Shown: piece after piece, positions 43,909 to 57,883 of the stretch
Position numbering within the stretch: position 1 is the stretch's first letter
How the letters are laid out: every line of letters begins with the position of its first letter
Assembly: GCF_000182925.2 (NCBI RefSeq)
Contig: NC_026501.1
Coordinates: 558,001-622,000 of the forward strand
DNA: 64,000 bases
Direction of reading: 5' to 3'
From: Neurospora crassa OR74A
Taxonomy: Eukaryota; Ascomycota; Sordariomycetes; Sordariales; Sordariaceae
Made by a program: the position numbers and the translations under genes
Notes under the pieces: generated by a model
What the model was told of the DNA's origin: nothing
The model's input: only the letters and a program-made list of their open reading frames with translations
Databases searched by the model: none

Positions 43909-45400
43909 TGTGTTGAATTGTTGGTCTGCTCGACGACGGACGTTGACGATGCGATGCTGAATTTCAGCAAGTCAGAAACAATATGGGCAACGAACGGTCT
44001 GCGCTTGCCTCCTAGAACCCCCCCTAATCAAGGACCTTGGACAGCTTGGGCGTCAAGCAGACGGAGGTATGATAAACATGTGTAATTGATATTCCTATCT
44101 CATCATGCTCGCTGTCTACCAGAAAAAGTTGGTTGTTCATTGAGGTCCTCCCGTCGTCGTGTGAAGAGACGCGTTGCTGCAGCTTTACCCGCGTCGCAGC
44201 GGCCCGCTTCAATTTACAGTGCATGTGGATGGATTTGACAGGATCCCCATCAACTGCCCCGCCAAAAACGCCTGGCGGCATGTTCTCGGGTTAGGGCTAA
44301 GCGAAAGAAATGCAAGCTGCAGTGCTTTGAGGATGAAGGAGCCTTTGAAGGGGAAACCTCAAACAATGAACACTCAACTTCAATGAGGTTGTTGTCGGAA
44401 GACGGATACCTACCTACCTACCTAGCTACCTACCCAAAGACCACCGCTTCGCATCGGTGCGAGCCTTACCTTTCTTTCTTTGTCACGGTCAATACTATCC
44501 ATCCACCTCCATGACAACCTTACCGACGGGATCATAGTGACTCAGCCCATCATCAATCCGTTACTCAGGAGTACCAACTAAGAACATGCTTACTCGATCT
44601 CACTTCGAAAGTCGCTCCATGACAGCACATGATTGGCCATTCGTCAACTGTGAGTGATGTCAGCCAGAAAGCCAATGGCTTCGCCAATACACCACACTAC
44701 ACTACTTCAGTTTTGTCTGCCGCCCAGTTGACCATAGCGCATACTCAAACAACTACGTCGGGTAGGCCGAGAAAGCGGAATACTTTTCTTTTCTTTATTT
44801 TGGCAAGTTCAAGACGTCAAACGGCAGGCACGGAAATTTCATTTTTTGAGAGTTTTTGGGCTTGGGCGACCCCTGCCAGCTTGCATTGACCAGTATGTCG
44901 GAGCTTGGGGTATGGTATCGGGCAGACAGAAAACTTACCGTTTCCAGTTGGGAGGGGTGACCCAACTCGCTCGCGATTCCGTTCGCTTCTTCAGGTCCAT
45001 AGGTCATTCTTGGATTCCATGCCGTGACGGGGAAGGGTAAAAGGCCTTGTGTGTGTGTGAGATCTGTCACCTACTGGAAATTTTGCGAGGGTTGGGTTGG
45101 GAGAAGGACATTCAAGGGTCGCGAGAGGATATCAAGGGTCTCAGCTCCAACGAACCAAAATCAACCCGTCGGGCGATGATGCCATCCCGAATTCCCTTTT
45201 CCTTTTATAGCATCTTTTTTTTTTTTAAATAACTCAGGACCTTCGATGTCGCCAATCCGTGGAGCCATGCCTAGTGTATGTTGTAGTATGAAATGTTCTT
45301 CAAGTCTCAAAACTTTCGCAGTCAAACACTTCAGGTTTATGTACCTCGGCCATTCATCTGTTTTGTGTTATCAGGCCGTCACAGCCAAGTATTCACAGCC

Positions 45401-45733
45401 TCAATTCCTTTTCAAGCGTCGTTCTTGAGATCCCTTTGCCTGCCTGCCTGTTTTATCTGATCCAAGAAATCGTCCGTCATATAACACATGGGTGAAACTG
45501 TTAACGATTGCTAGTAGTAACTCATATGGTAATTTCAACACTTTCGCTAAAACCGCCTCCTTCCATGGCGAACGCTTGGACGTCGTCAGGACAGACTGGA
45601 CAGACGTTAAGGCTTCGACCGCTTTGCTAGGGTGACCCCAGTCTTGGTGGTTACGACTAAATAAAGGACAAATCCATTTTAAGTGAGTGCTATCGATCCA
45701 TGCGTGCTCTGGAAAAGGCTTATCAGAGTTCAT
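45401..45733 (-). CDS. Possible small protein, unrecognised
   Basis: ATG-initiated frame of 110 codons in a good context (GAAAATGAAC). The composition looks coding (KRSPWKEAVLAKVLKLPYEL, LLAIVNSFTHVLYDGRF). The KLPYELLLAIVNSF stretch is loosely like an F-box core, but the rest of an F-box is not evident. It could be an orphan gene, a relic, or chance. Confidence 0.25.
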   Translation of the reverse strand: MNSDKPFPEHAWIDSTHLKWICPLFSRNHQDWGHPSKAVEALTSVQSVLTTSKRSPWKEAVLAKVLKLPYELLLAIVNSFTHVLYDGRFLGSDKTGRQAKGSQERRLKRN

Positions 45734-48700
45734 TTTCTTTCTCTCTCTTCATCTGGTCCCTTCTGCAAGTCCAGCAGCCGGGTTTTGAGCAATTGAAGTT
45801 TTGCACTGGGTTCGGCTTTGACTCCCGCCCGTCTGTAGCGTAGACGTAGATTCTTTGTCAGCGGCCAAAAGTCTACCTAGTCTAAAAAGGCTACCTCTAC
45901 CGTACGCTGCGTCGCTGACATCATCCAATCCAATCCAATCCGATCGATTGGATCCAATACACTACATTGATACACTACACACCGTGATGCAGTACAGTAC
46001 CTTGGCTTTCGATGAACCAACTGAACACTGAACCCAAAAAAGTCCCCTCGATGCAATGTTTGTTGGTCCAATCATCAACGGTTCCAGTTTTCCAATCCAA
46101 AAAGAATTGTCATCAGTTGCATGCTTGCTGTGTGTCTCAATTGTGCTGATGAATGATAATCAAGGGTAGGTACGTAGGTAAGCAAAGGGTCCAAACTGGG
46201 TCTCATCCATCCATCCAATCCATCCATCCATTCATCCCTCGGGGGGGGGGGGGAGATACCGATGGCGGCGGCGACGACGGCGCACGCACGCACGGTTCGT
46301 TACACTACACACAGAGGTGGACAAGTTTCATCGTTTTGACTTTTGTTTTTTTTTTTCTCTTTTTTTCTTTCTTTCTTTCTTTTGCCGGAAAGTTTAAAAA
46401 TAGTAGCCATACGTAGTACGTTCGTTTCCCTGAAGCTTGGTGTGTGCGTACTATGTGCTCCGATCGGGTAGTCGAAATATTTGTTTGTACAGTTTTTTTG
46501 TGTGTGTGTCATGTTACTTACCTACTGATACCGAAAAGTATTTCGAGTTGTTCGCCAGTTACTTACTTACTTACTTACGGTGTGGTGGTAAAGTCTAAAA
46601 CGTCATGGCATCTTTCTTATTTCTCTCTGTAAGCGTCATCATAAGGACTCATGATGATTCATCATCACCAGCTTACACAAGTCCCGATTTTTAAGGTGTG
46701 TGTGTGTGTGGTAGCATAGCAGCATTGAGTTGGGGTGGCCACGCATCGATCTTGGGGGTATTGTTCTTGGCTTTGTTCGTTGTAGTTTGCACACAGTGTT
46801 CGTCTCTTTTCGGTTAGTAAGAGATGCTGGCAGAGTGCCAAGCGAAGGAACAAGTGAACATTCCAAAACCGCCAGACTGTTGTTGTGTGTGCTTTTGTGT
46901 ATTTATTCACCGTACTGTACACTACATTTGTATTATGGACAGAAGTCTCACTAAAAGGCACCCGACAAATAAGACCCGAAAATGGTTGGAGCCCTAAGTA
47001 CCTCGCGAATCTTGCGCTGGATTTAGGTGATGACTGATATTGTGTGAACGGATGAACAAAGTCGCTGAAACACGGTTCACAGGTAAAATTGGCGTGTTAC
47101 ACCAGCACAAGTACAGTAGACTACTAATGTCCTCTGTTGATGCAAGTATGTACTCCCGGCACTATAGGGGACAGCTCGAATCCTCAGCTTTAGGGGGGGT
47201 TTTGATACCAAGGAGCGCCTCACTTACGCAGTACATGCAACTGGGAGAAATGTTTACATGTGATTGATGGGTCAGTCTGTAGAATATGCGTTTGCAAAAG
47301 GTCGGCTTGCTTGAAAAGATTGATAGGGGACATTATAGTAGCACCAACCATACCTGGAACCAAGCCCATCTCACACCTTCGGACATCAGACATCAGACTT
47401 AATCAGAGTTTTGAAAGCAGACTATTTGCTGGAAAGGGTCATCGTTGATTCAGGAGGCGGTCGACGTCGATTGTCACGAGATAGCTTTCCATATGGATGC
47501 TCTGTGCCATGCCCTGCCCTGCCCTGCCTTGCGTTTGCCCTGCTGGGTAGGTAGTAGTGTATACAGCGGTAACGGCGTACGCCTTGGCGCGGCACTGGGC
47601 TGGCAGCGAGCTCAAGGGGTTGAGCCGCAAATCGTTCGGTTGTTCACAGGCAGAGAGACACAAGAGGTCGGCTCTCAAACTGGCAAGCGGCTTTGCTCCA
47701 GTAGAGCAAAAGAAGAAGAACCTGAAGGGCTTTACTTGCAAGGCTCTTGGAAAGGGTTAGGACGGGAAGTCGTTGTTTGAACTCCATCCTTATCTTTCTC
47801 AAAGAAGATCCATCGAGGCTGTGAAATAGGGGTCGCCCGCCCGCCTGCCCGCCGGTCGGTGCTCAATCGGTCATCGGTCAAATCCTGTTTGCTTCCCTTC
47901 CTTGTCAGGGCCGCCTGGGCTAGGGCCTTGTCAACGACGGGGATAGAGACGCGTAGACGCGCTGTCAGCGGTGTGATGATGAATGCACTCTGGTCGTTCA
48001 CTTTTTTTGGACAAAATGAAATCGCTGTAGAATGGCGGTTAAGACTGGCTGGATGTATTGGGAACTGGGGCACCCGGTCTGGTGGCGCTGCAAGTCATGA
48101 TAGCGAGGCGGCGGATGGGCTTGTAGCATCCATTGGATCACTCACAAGGAAGACATTAGATTAAGATTCCAACGTTCAGTCCCAGTGTGAGCTGAAGACG
48201 GGTTTTCCAGAATACCTGTTGGTCCCCCCCATGGCTGCCGAGATACATACTGTAGCCCCTATTTTTCTTCCTTGGGTTTGGTTGGGCAGGGTGGCTCGAT
48301 GAGAGGAGTCTTCCCCACGATGGAGTAGATCTCTTTAGTCCGCCTTCATCAAAATTGCGAGGATCTCAACAAGCGCGCGGGCGCGCGCGCCTCGGTCTTT
48401 TTCTTGCTGTTCTTGTGTGAAGTATGGTACATAGTACGTACTCACGAATCTGGAAGTTGTTTCGCAATGCACGCATATTCTCCAAGCCTTCCACTTCAAG
48501 AAGGCCGAGCATTTGGAACTGTGAGCCAAGCCCCGTCAGGCTAACCAGCTGCTGTAACACTTTCATTTTGCGGATCATGAGAACTTATACCTGATTGGGC
48601 AGGCGACTCCATACTATTCGTCGCCTTCCAGTTGGGGGTTTTCAGAAAGAGGAAAGGTTCCGAAGCTGGACAACGGGGGACTTTTTTATGCAACGCGGGC

Positions 48701-51158
48701 TTCGGGACCCGGGTTTTGAGTAAAACCCGAGAGAGATATGTTGCGTTGCTTGTTCCTCTGCATAATGCTTTCCTGATCTTCACGATGTTACCTAGAGGTG
48801 TGTATATGAAGTGGAGGTTTGGTATGTGTATATAGGTAATAACCGTACGTACCGAGAGCGGAGAGAAATACATAGCGAGACCTCTCCAACAGCGAACCTC
48901 AAACTTGCTTCCCACCTATAGAAAGGTAAAACTGCAAAATGGATAAAATGAAGAGGTGCATTGGGTGGCATCGCAAGGCGGGGAGGGCTTTATTACTTGA
49001 GTGGCTCATGGGCTGATGGACAAATGGCCATGGCCCGGAGAGGCAATTGTTCGGAATCCTATGGCTCTTCATCCCCACTTTGCTCTCCTGCGATCTCTGT
49101 AAGAACCAACAGGATCGACGACGGCTTCCATGTTTTTTTTTTTCGTTGCCCGCACGTGCATTGGTATCGATTTGGTGCTTTCTTACACACAGGCTTACCA
49201 GGGAGGGAAGGGCGGCGTCAGGGCGTCAAGCCTCTCTCGGAGCTGACAGCGAGGGGCCGAGCATCCCGAATGCCACTGTGGTCATTTTGAAGTGTCGAGG
49301 TTGAGGCATGGTAATGTTTCACGTGTAACCATTCCATTATGTACACAGAGAGGCAGAGGAATAAAGAAATGAGTTGGAGGTGGCCGGGCGAGGCATGTGC
49401 CGGGCATCGATTCCATAGCCATCACCGCCCACCGTACAAAACCAAAGGTCTCAGGTCGGACTATTTGGCGCACGACGGGGTTCACAACGGGGTTGGCCGT
49501 GGTGGTAACAGGCGGGAGTGGAGGAACAACGAAGGAAGGAAGGCCGGGTGCCCCCACCTTGTCGTGCCGCGACGCCGTAAATGATGAGCTTGAGAGAGGA
49601 GTCTCTTGGTTGCACTTTGGCGGTGGGCAGCAAGAGTGGACATTGTGTGAAGAAGGAAGGAGGAGGGCCGGCGTCCCTGGTTGGCTGGCGATGGGTTCAA
49701 TTTGGATGATTACCAATTCCAGGGTTCGAGGTTGTACCAGATGGTTTCGTCAAAAACACTGTCAAGGAATTCCAGTGGTGTATCGATGTATTTGTCGGCC
49801 TTTACAGTCGTCCGTCCGTCCATCGGCCTCGTCCATCGGGCCGTTCACATGGATTGGATCTTTGCATCATTGTGGTGTATTCCAGATCCCTTGGCATCAT
49901 AGGTAGGTCTTGAAGCTGAAAGGTACAGGGAAAGGTGTCTCGCCGCGTTGGAGAAAGGAAGGAAAGTCAGAAAGCCCGTGGAAAAAGGTTCCCTTGCCAA
50001 GAGACGGCGGGATCAGATTGTGTGCGCAGTATGATGGGTTTTCAGCCTTTTACACTATGGTTTCATCATGTCGTGAATGTTATTTTTTTGTATTTTTTAC
50101 CTTTTTGTTCCATGCCGTGATCGCATCGGACTAACATGCAGCATAATTGGCTGATGGGCCCTCGAGTTCCATCTTCTCCTGCAGCAACTCTGCACTGATC
50201 AACAGCCCTGGATGGAGACAGGAAGCAGCAGCAGAACATTACCTCTAGGTTCCAGTCTTTGCCCGGCCGGTTTTTGCAAGCACGGGACTCCATATTTGTA
50301 AGCCCACTTGTAGGCGGTACCTACATTGGGCCGTAAATTTCCAGCCGGGACTCCCCTTGGTGACTGGTCTGAACGTGTATTTGACTCGTACCAGTGGTTA
50401 CACCTGTAACAAGTCCGGTTCGTTGCTGGGTCCAGGGCTCTTGCCATGTCCATCTTTCCATTTTCTTGGCTTTGAGGTTTGCTGGCCCCAGAAAAGTCAA
50501 CCCCGGCTTTCCCGGGCCCTAGAAGGAGCCCAGGCAGCGCAGTCCAATCCCGTCTTGCCCGCCCGCCCGCCGCCCGTCCAGTCCCTCCAGCTCCATGTGC
50601 TCAGACAGAGCCAGTGCCTGGCCCTCCATGCCGCCCGCTGCCCTGACCACCTCACTCACCTACCTAGTGCCCGCCTTAGGTAGGTAGGTTGCCCGTTCCT
50701 TGAGACCACTCGCTGTTCGCTACCTAGGTCCCGCCCGTCGGCTGCTATGCTGCGTAGGTGCTGTTAGTACTGTGCTGCTGCCTCATTCCCGTCAGCACTG
50801 ATTCTGATCCATTCTCCCCTCCCGTCGCTTGTTGCAGACACTTTCCACATTCACAATTGATTGAACCCTCTCTTTCAGTTTCACACATGCACCGCATCCC
50901 ATCATCTCGCCGAGTGCTGTGACGCGGGCTGCCAGGAAGTGGAATCCAATAACCTAATCCTAAACCACCGCCCTTCTTCTCCAACCGTCCAAGGGCGCCG
51001 AAACTACATTTCGCTCTCTTTCCATTTTCTCCCCCCCCTCCCCCTTCGAGGACGTGCCAGCCGCCGCGCCTGAACTCCCGTCTCAGATCGCTCCTGGTTT
51101 ACGACTCCGACGCTCTTTTCGTGATCTTCCGTCCGAATCGACTAGTTGCATAGATTTC

Positions 51159-51185
51159 ATGCCTATCGCCCATTCAACGACCTGA
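51159..51185 (+). promoter_or_regulatory. Short upstream ORF in the likely flippase leader
   Basis: ATG at 51159 followed by seven sense codons and TGA, about 350 nt upstream of the main start. No other ATG was seen between it and 51537. It matters only if transcription starts upstream of 51159. Confidence 0.3.
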
Positions 51186-51536
51186 CGCTATATCCGGAAA
51201 AAAAAGAACCACTACCTTCGAAACTCCATCCGCAATTCTCTTCAGTTCACAAGTTTTGCTTCCCCGGGACCCGCCTATACCGGAAACCGAACGTCACTTT
51301 GCATCCGAGTTCCATCACCTACCTACCTACCCGCCTACCTTGAATAGTATCGAACTAGGTCCCTTTGCCGTGCTGCCACCGGGCCATCAATCGCATTGCC
51401 AACCTTCGGATTGGCCCTTTTCGCAAACTCCAGTCTACTCCAACTTGCAGTGGCGACCTAAGCAGCAACATAGGCCACCTCGGCCATCCTGGCGCACAGC
51501 TCGGGCTGATCGGGCTCTGCCCGCGATTCCCTCATC

Positions 51537-54500
51537 ATGACTCCCAGACCAGCAGACGAAGACGAAGGGGGCGCTGAACCGACACCAATAACTGCAACGC
51601 AACGATCACGATGGGCCACACGCAAACTCACCGTCAAGAGCAGTGGGCTGAAGCGCCTCTCATTGAAGAATAGGAACAACCATGGAAACGCTGTGGGCAT
51701 TGAGAAGAAGAGGGCCTCGGGGCACTCGGGGAAATCCGACTCGACGGCAGGGCAATCCGACACGCCGCCGCCCACCGCCGGTGGTCACGCAGGAAAGGAT
51801 GATGCGGACGAACAACACTCAGAACCCAGGACCATCTTCTGTGGCCTGCCATTAGCCGATGAGTTCAAGGATGACGAAGGCCATCCAACGCAGCAGTATC
51901 CGCGAAACAAGATCCGAACAGCAAAATATACGCCGCTGTCCTTCGTCCCCAAAAACTTGTGGTTTCAATTCCACAACATTGCCAATATTTTTTTCCTTTT
52001 CGTTGTTATTTTAGTTGTGAGTAGCCGTCTCCTCCACCGCTGTGCTGCACCGCTGCATCCGCTCTCCCTTGGGAGCCCCTTGCCCCCTGCCGATTACGCC
52101 CACCCCTGTTCAGGACCCAGAGCTAGCGATGCCTTCTGAGCCTCTAGTGTTGTTGATGCTGATGCGTAACCGTCTTTCTAGATTTTCCCCATATTTGGTG
52201 GCGTCAACCCTGGACTTAACGCCGTCCCTCTAATTGTTATTATTTGCGTCACGGCTATCAAGGATGCAGTCGAAGACTACCGAAGAACCGTCTTGGATAA
52301 TGTTCTTAACAATGCGCCCGTCCACAAATTGCATGGCATTCCGAATGTCAACGTCGAGGCGGACAATGTATCTCTATGGCGCAGGTTCAAAAAGGCAAAC
52401 TCGCGCTTCTTTGGTGCTCTGTGGCACAAAACCGAAGGACTATGGAAGAAGGAGGACGACAACCCGATTCTCAAGAACCACACGGCCTCGCACGATGAAC
52501 CGGACCCGCGTATGTCAATGGAGTCGAGAACCTCGCGTGCTAGACGGTCCCTGAATGTCGTACGAGACGAAGTTGAGATGACGCCAGTTCCCTCGCCACT
52601 TCCGCATCAGCCGAATGAAATGGACTTCCCCGGAGAAGGATCGAGTCGCCAGGTGGACAACAAATACGCTCTGCAAGATATCAAGGGAGACTTGGTCAAC
52701 CGCAACCTTCCCATTTCTGGCAAGGCCAGATTCGCCAAGGACGCCTGGAAGGGTTTGGTTGTGGGAGATTTTGTTCGTATCTACAACGATGACGAAATTC
52801 CGGCGGATATCATTATTCTGGCAACTTCAGACCCGGACGGCGCCTGTTACGTTGAGACCAAGAACTTGGACGGTGAAACCAACCTAAAGGTTCGCTCTGC
52901 TCTCCGGTGCGGCCGTGGCATGAAGCATGCCCGTGATTGTGAACGTGCGCAGTTCATCATCGAAAGCGAGCCTCCTCAGCCCAACCTCTACAAGTACAAC
53001 GGTGCGGTCAGGTGGCTCCAGGAACTTCCCAACGACGAGGATGGCGACCCAATTCCAATGTCGGAGCCCATTAGCATCGACAACATGCTTCTTCGTGGCT
53101 GTAATCTCAGGAACACCGAATGGGCTCTTGGCGTCGTCGTCTTCACCGGCCACGATACCAAGATCATGATGAACGCAGGAGTTACTCCCAGCAAGCGGGC
53201 TCGGATTGCCCGTGAGCTTAACATTAACGTCGTCTACAACTTTACCATTCTTCTGATCATGTGTCTTATCGCGGCTATCGCAAACGGTGTCGCTTGGGCA
53301 AAGACCGACGCTTCTTCTTACTGGTTCGAATGGGGCTCTATCGGCGGAACATCGGGTCTCACGGGATTTATCACCTTTTGGGCTGCGGTTATTGTCTTCC
53401 AGAACTTGGTGCCGATCTCGCTTTACATTTCGCTCGAAATCGTTCGGACGTTGCAGGCTTATTTCATCTATAGCGACATCAACATGTACTACGAGCCGAT
53501 CGATGCGCCTTGCATCCCCAAGTCCTGGAATATCTCGGATGACGTTGGTCAGATTGAGTACATTTTCTCCGACAAGACTGGTACCCTGACGCAGAATGTG
53601 ATGGAGTTCAAAAAGGCCACAATCAACGGACAGCCGTACGGAGAAGCCTTTACCGAAGCGCAGATTGGTATGAGCAAGCGAAGTGGCGGCGGCGACATTG
53701 AATCTGAGATCGCCAGGATCAAGGACGAGATTGAGCAGGCCAAGGCACGCACTCTCCATGGACTCCGTGAGATTCACAACAACCCCTATCTCCACGATGA
53801 AGACCTTACATTCGTTGCTCCCGACTTCGTTGAGGATTTGGCTGGTAAGAACGGTCCCGAGCAGCAAAAGGCCAACGAGCACTTCATGTTGGCCCTTGCT
53901 CTCTGTCACACTGTCGTTGCGGAGAAGCAGCCCGGTGATTCTCCCAAAATGATCTTCAAGGCGCAATCTCCGGACGAGGCCGCTCTGGTTGCTACCGCTC
54001 GTGACATGGGCTTCACCGTCCTCGGTATGTCTGATGGAGGCGTTAATGTCAACGTCATGGGCAAGGACATGCACTACCCCGTTCTCAACATTATCGAATT
54101 CAACTCCAGCAGAAAGAGAATGAGCGCGATCGTCAGAATGCCTGACGGCAAGATCAAGCTCTTTTGCAAGGGTGCCGACAGTATCATTTACGCCCGTTTG
54201 AAGCGTGGCGAGCAAAAGGAGCTGCGCAGGGAAACCGCTGAACACCTCGAAATGTTCGCCGTCGAAGGTCTTCGTACTCTCTGCATTGCGGAGAAGGAGC
54301 TGACAGAGCAGGAATACTACGAATGGAAGAAGGAGCACGACGTTGCTGCTACTGCTCTGGAGAACCGCGAGGAGAAGCTCGAGGAAGTTGCCGACAAAAT
54401 CGAACAGGATCTCACTTTGCTCGGCGGTACTGCCATTGAGGATCGTCTCCAGGATGGCGTGCCCGATGCCATTGAGCTCCTCGGCAATGCCGGTATCAAG

Positions 54501-56449
54501 CTTTGGGTTCTTACCGGTGACAAGGTCGAGACGGCGATCAACATCGGTTTCTCTTGCAATCTCCTCAACAACGACATGGATCTTGTTCGCTTACAGGTTA
54601 GCGAGGACGAGGCTGGTGTCCAGCAGGAAGCTGAGTACCTTCGCCTTGCCGAAGAAGAACTCGACAGGGGTTTGGCCAAGTTTGGCATGACCGGCAGCGA
54701 CGAGGAGCTCAGGCAGGCCAAGAAGGACCACGAACCGCCCGCGCCTACTCACGGTCTTGTCGTTGATGGATTTACCCTTCGGTGGGTTCTCAGTGACACG
54801 CTCAAGCAGAAGTTCCTGTTGCTGTGCAAGCAGTGCAAGTCCGTGCTCTGCTGCCGTGTCAGTCCCGCTCAGAAGGCTGCTGTCGTCTCCATGGTCAAGA
54901 ACGGCTTGGACGTCATGACGCTCTCTATCGGTGATGGTGCCAACGATGTTGCCATGATTCAGGAGGCGGATGTCGGTGTCGGTATTGCTGGTGAGGAAGG
55001 TCGCCAGGCTGTCATGTCTTCTGATTACGCCATCGGCCAGTTCAGATTCCTGACACGCTTGGTGCTCGTCCACGGTCGCTGGTCCTACCGTCGCTTGGCG
55101 GAGACGATTAGTAACTTCTTCTACAAGAACATGGTGTGGACATGGGCCATCTTCTGGTTCCAGATCTTTTGCGACTTCGACATCTCGTACATTTTCGACT
55201 ATACCTACATTCTCATGTTCAACCTGTTCTTCACTTCTATTCCTGTCATCCTCATGGGTGTCTTGGATCAGGACGTGAGCGACACTGTGTCCCTGGCCGT
55301 TCCTCAACTTTACCGCCGCGGTATTGAACGGCTTGAGTGGACACAGACCAAGTTCTGGTAAGTATTTTTCGCACCTATAATAATATGGTTGAAGGTGTCC
55401 GCTAACAAATTCCCAGGGCTTACATGGCTGATGGTATCTATCAATCTGTCATGAGCTTCTTCATCCCATTCATCTTCTGTATCCTCACCCCTGCTGCCTC
55501 TGGAAACGGTCTCGACGTCCAGGAAAGGACAAGACTGGGTTGCTACATTGCTCATCCTGCCGTGTTGACCATCAACATGTACATCCTCATGAACACTTAT
55601 AGGTGGGATTGGGTGATGCTCCTGGTTGTCTTCCTTAGTGACATCTTCATCTTCTTCTGGACCGGCATCTACACGGCCACCAGCTACTCGGGCCAATTCT
55701 ACCAGGCCGCTCCCCAGGTCTACGCCGAGTTCACCTTCTGGATGGCCTTCATCATCACGCCGACCATCTGCCTGCTGCCCCGCCTTGTCACCAAGTGCAT
55801 CCAGAAGCAAATGTTCCCTTACGACGTCGACATTATCCGCGAGCGCATCTCCACCGGCGAATACAAGGCTATTGAAGTGCCCGTCGTCGCTCCCGTTGAG
55901 GACGAAGCCCTTAAGGGTACCTCGTCTGGCTCCTCGGAATCGTCCAGCAGCCGCGCCAAGTCCAAGTCGTCCAAGCACTCCAAGCACACGCACTACGCCA
56001 GTGTCGACGAGGATCGCCGGCCTATCTATCCGCCATCCGTCAACACGCACCACACGCGCGCTCAGAACGGCAGTGACGGGACCAACTACACGCGGCACTC
56101 GCTTGACACCAACCAGATCGAGGACGAGCCGCCAATGGGCGGTGGACGCCCGTCCATTGACCGCGCCAGGCCATCGTACGATCGCTTGCGTCGGTCGATG
56201 GATCGCGAGCGCATCAGGCAGAGTCTGGAGCAGTCGAATGACTTTACGTCAGCTGCCAGGCTTAGTCGGATTGAGTCGACACACTCGGCGCAAAATCTGC
56301 CTACGCCAGGGGCGCAAAGGAGGTTTAATCTGACGACAGTGCGTAAGAGGGGCTTGTCGGTGTTTAGCAAGCAGAGTGAGGATGAGGTACCACATCCCGG
56401 GGTAGAGGATGAAGACAAGAGGGACGAAAGGCGGGATAGTCAACAATGA
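51537..56449 (+). CDS. P4-type phospholipid flippase (DNF1/2-like)
   Basis: Moves phospholipids from the outer to the cytosolic leaflet at the plasma membrane or late secretory pathway. Three exons: 51537-52016, 52182-55357 and 55417-56449, all in frame, giving 1562 residues, the size of yeast Dnf1/2. The N-terminal cytosolic region is about 1-135. The PRNKIRTAKYTPLSFVPKNL block precedes membrane segments 1-2, which intron 1 separates. The actuator loop motif is NLDGETNLK. The catalytic Asp is in DKTGTLTQN (about 624), followed by the N-domain KGADSIIYARL. The hinge motif GDGANDVAMIQEADVGVGI lies near 1076. The last membrane segments span the second intron. The tail is Ser/Arg-rich (about 1380-1562). 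A DNF-type insert (SLWRRFKKANSRFFGALWHK, about 222-241) supports DNF rather than DRS2. All catalytic motifs look intact. Confidence 0.96.
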
Positions 56450-57883
56450 CGTTTAGAGGGAGGAATAAGTGAGTTTGAGGTGAAGAGATAAAGTACAAAG
56501 GAACGAAGTGCATGCATGGCCACGAAGTTGAGACAAACAGATGGGACGAAGTTCGAAGCGAAGGGAACGGGAGGATTAGGGCAGGGAATGGAAGGAAAGG
56601 ACATGATTTCATGGCCTGCACACATGACTTTTTTGGCTGGATAGTGGTGTTGTTGTTGTAGCTGCATGCTGTGTGCGAAGGATCACACACGGCTTTGGGG
56701 AGGGATGGTGGGGGTTTTCATCTATTTCCGTCTTGTTTTTTCTCAGGGTTTTGAAGGCTGCTGTTACTGCTACGTTCTTATACCTGCTGCTGCGATAGTA
56801 TGTACTGCTGCTTTTTTTTTGGTCCTGTTTCTTTGCGGCCGTCGAATCAACAAATCTACACTACTTGTTGTTTGGTCTTTTTTGGTTATGGCTGCTTTGT
56901 TTCTTGTCACATATCATCACCACAGTACTAGAAAAGGCCGGGTCGAGTTAAGGAGATGAAGAGAATGGAGCAAGAAAGCAAGCAAGCAAGCCAAGCGAGC
57001 GAGTGAAGAGAGTATAGTATGGTGAGAAAGAAATAAGAGCAAGCCAAGTGAAGTACAACTCAAATCTGCAAAAGTAAAAAGTGTATATTATCTAATGATT
57101 CATTAACACCATGCGCACCGTTTTGATAACTACTTTTTGGGTCTTTGGATTCATGAATGGCTCTGTTGAAAGCAAAAGCAAGCGACATACCAGTGGGATG
57201 GGATGGTTGTGTGGTGATGAATGAATGCGTGGACTCGCACACTTCAGAAGGATATATGTGTTTGGTGCAGGATTAACTTGCTATTCGTGCTCGTGAGTTT
57301 AGGTTTATACAGTATATGTGCTCAACTTCGAAAAGGTTCCAGATCATTTTGTATAGCAGCTCTACCGTAAAATAAAGTAGATATAGACGAAAAGAACCCA
57401 CGGGAAGGAATCCGCAATGCTTGCACGGTGTTGATAGGTATTGCTTTATATTCCTGGATTTCTTGAACAAGACAAGAACATCATTCCGTGTGTAGTTCAA
57501 CAAGCTTTCCAGATTTCCCTGTCACATCATAAATGAGACTAGCCTTGGCCCTCGATTGTTTACTCGTCCTGTATGACTACTCCTTCTGAGTTACGTCGAG
57601 AAAAGGGGTCGGGGAAAAGAGAACCCTTGTGGCTGGCACTCACAAGCATTGCCTGCCGGGTGGCACCATATATGTGGGGTGTGCCTGCATCAGCTCACGA
57701 ACACGCGCTTGACGGAACAGCTCCCCCAATAAGTAGCTTACCCCTGGAACTTTTCTTTTTCTCGACTATTTGAGCTTCTCCTACGCTAGACAATTACCGT
57801 TGCAAGACTTGTTGAGGCATAGCCCTGCTGTCAAGTTCTTGGGTGGTCTGCCCTTGGCTTCTCCAAGCTCACTCAGCGCAACA
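56450..57883. other. Spacer between flippase and aldehyde dehydrogenase
   Basis: Flippase 3' UTR and aldehyde dehydrogenase promoter. It contains GCAA/AGCA-rich sequence near 56970-57005. No gene is supported. Confidence 0.55.

Larger units (their letters stand above)
43909..51536. other. Unusually long (7.6 kb) spacer
   Basis: Between the PIP-motif gene promoter and the flippase start codon. It holds many short open frames but no recognisable protein, apart from one doubtful frame listed separately. Features are CCTACC/TAGG runs (44409-44433, 50658-50690, 51320-51340), a run of 13 G (46241-46253), T/C-rich tracts (46345-46382) and CA/GT runs. The last few hundred bases are C/T-rich and are probably the flippase promoter and leader, with one short uORF (51159-51185). 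Confidence 0.6.

Noticed and set aside
52884-54338. 484-codon minus-strand open frame inside the flippase
   Set aside because: Antisense shadow of conserved P4-ATPase coding sequence.
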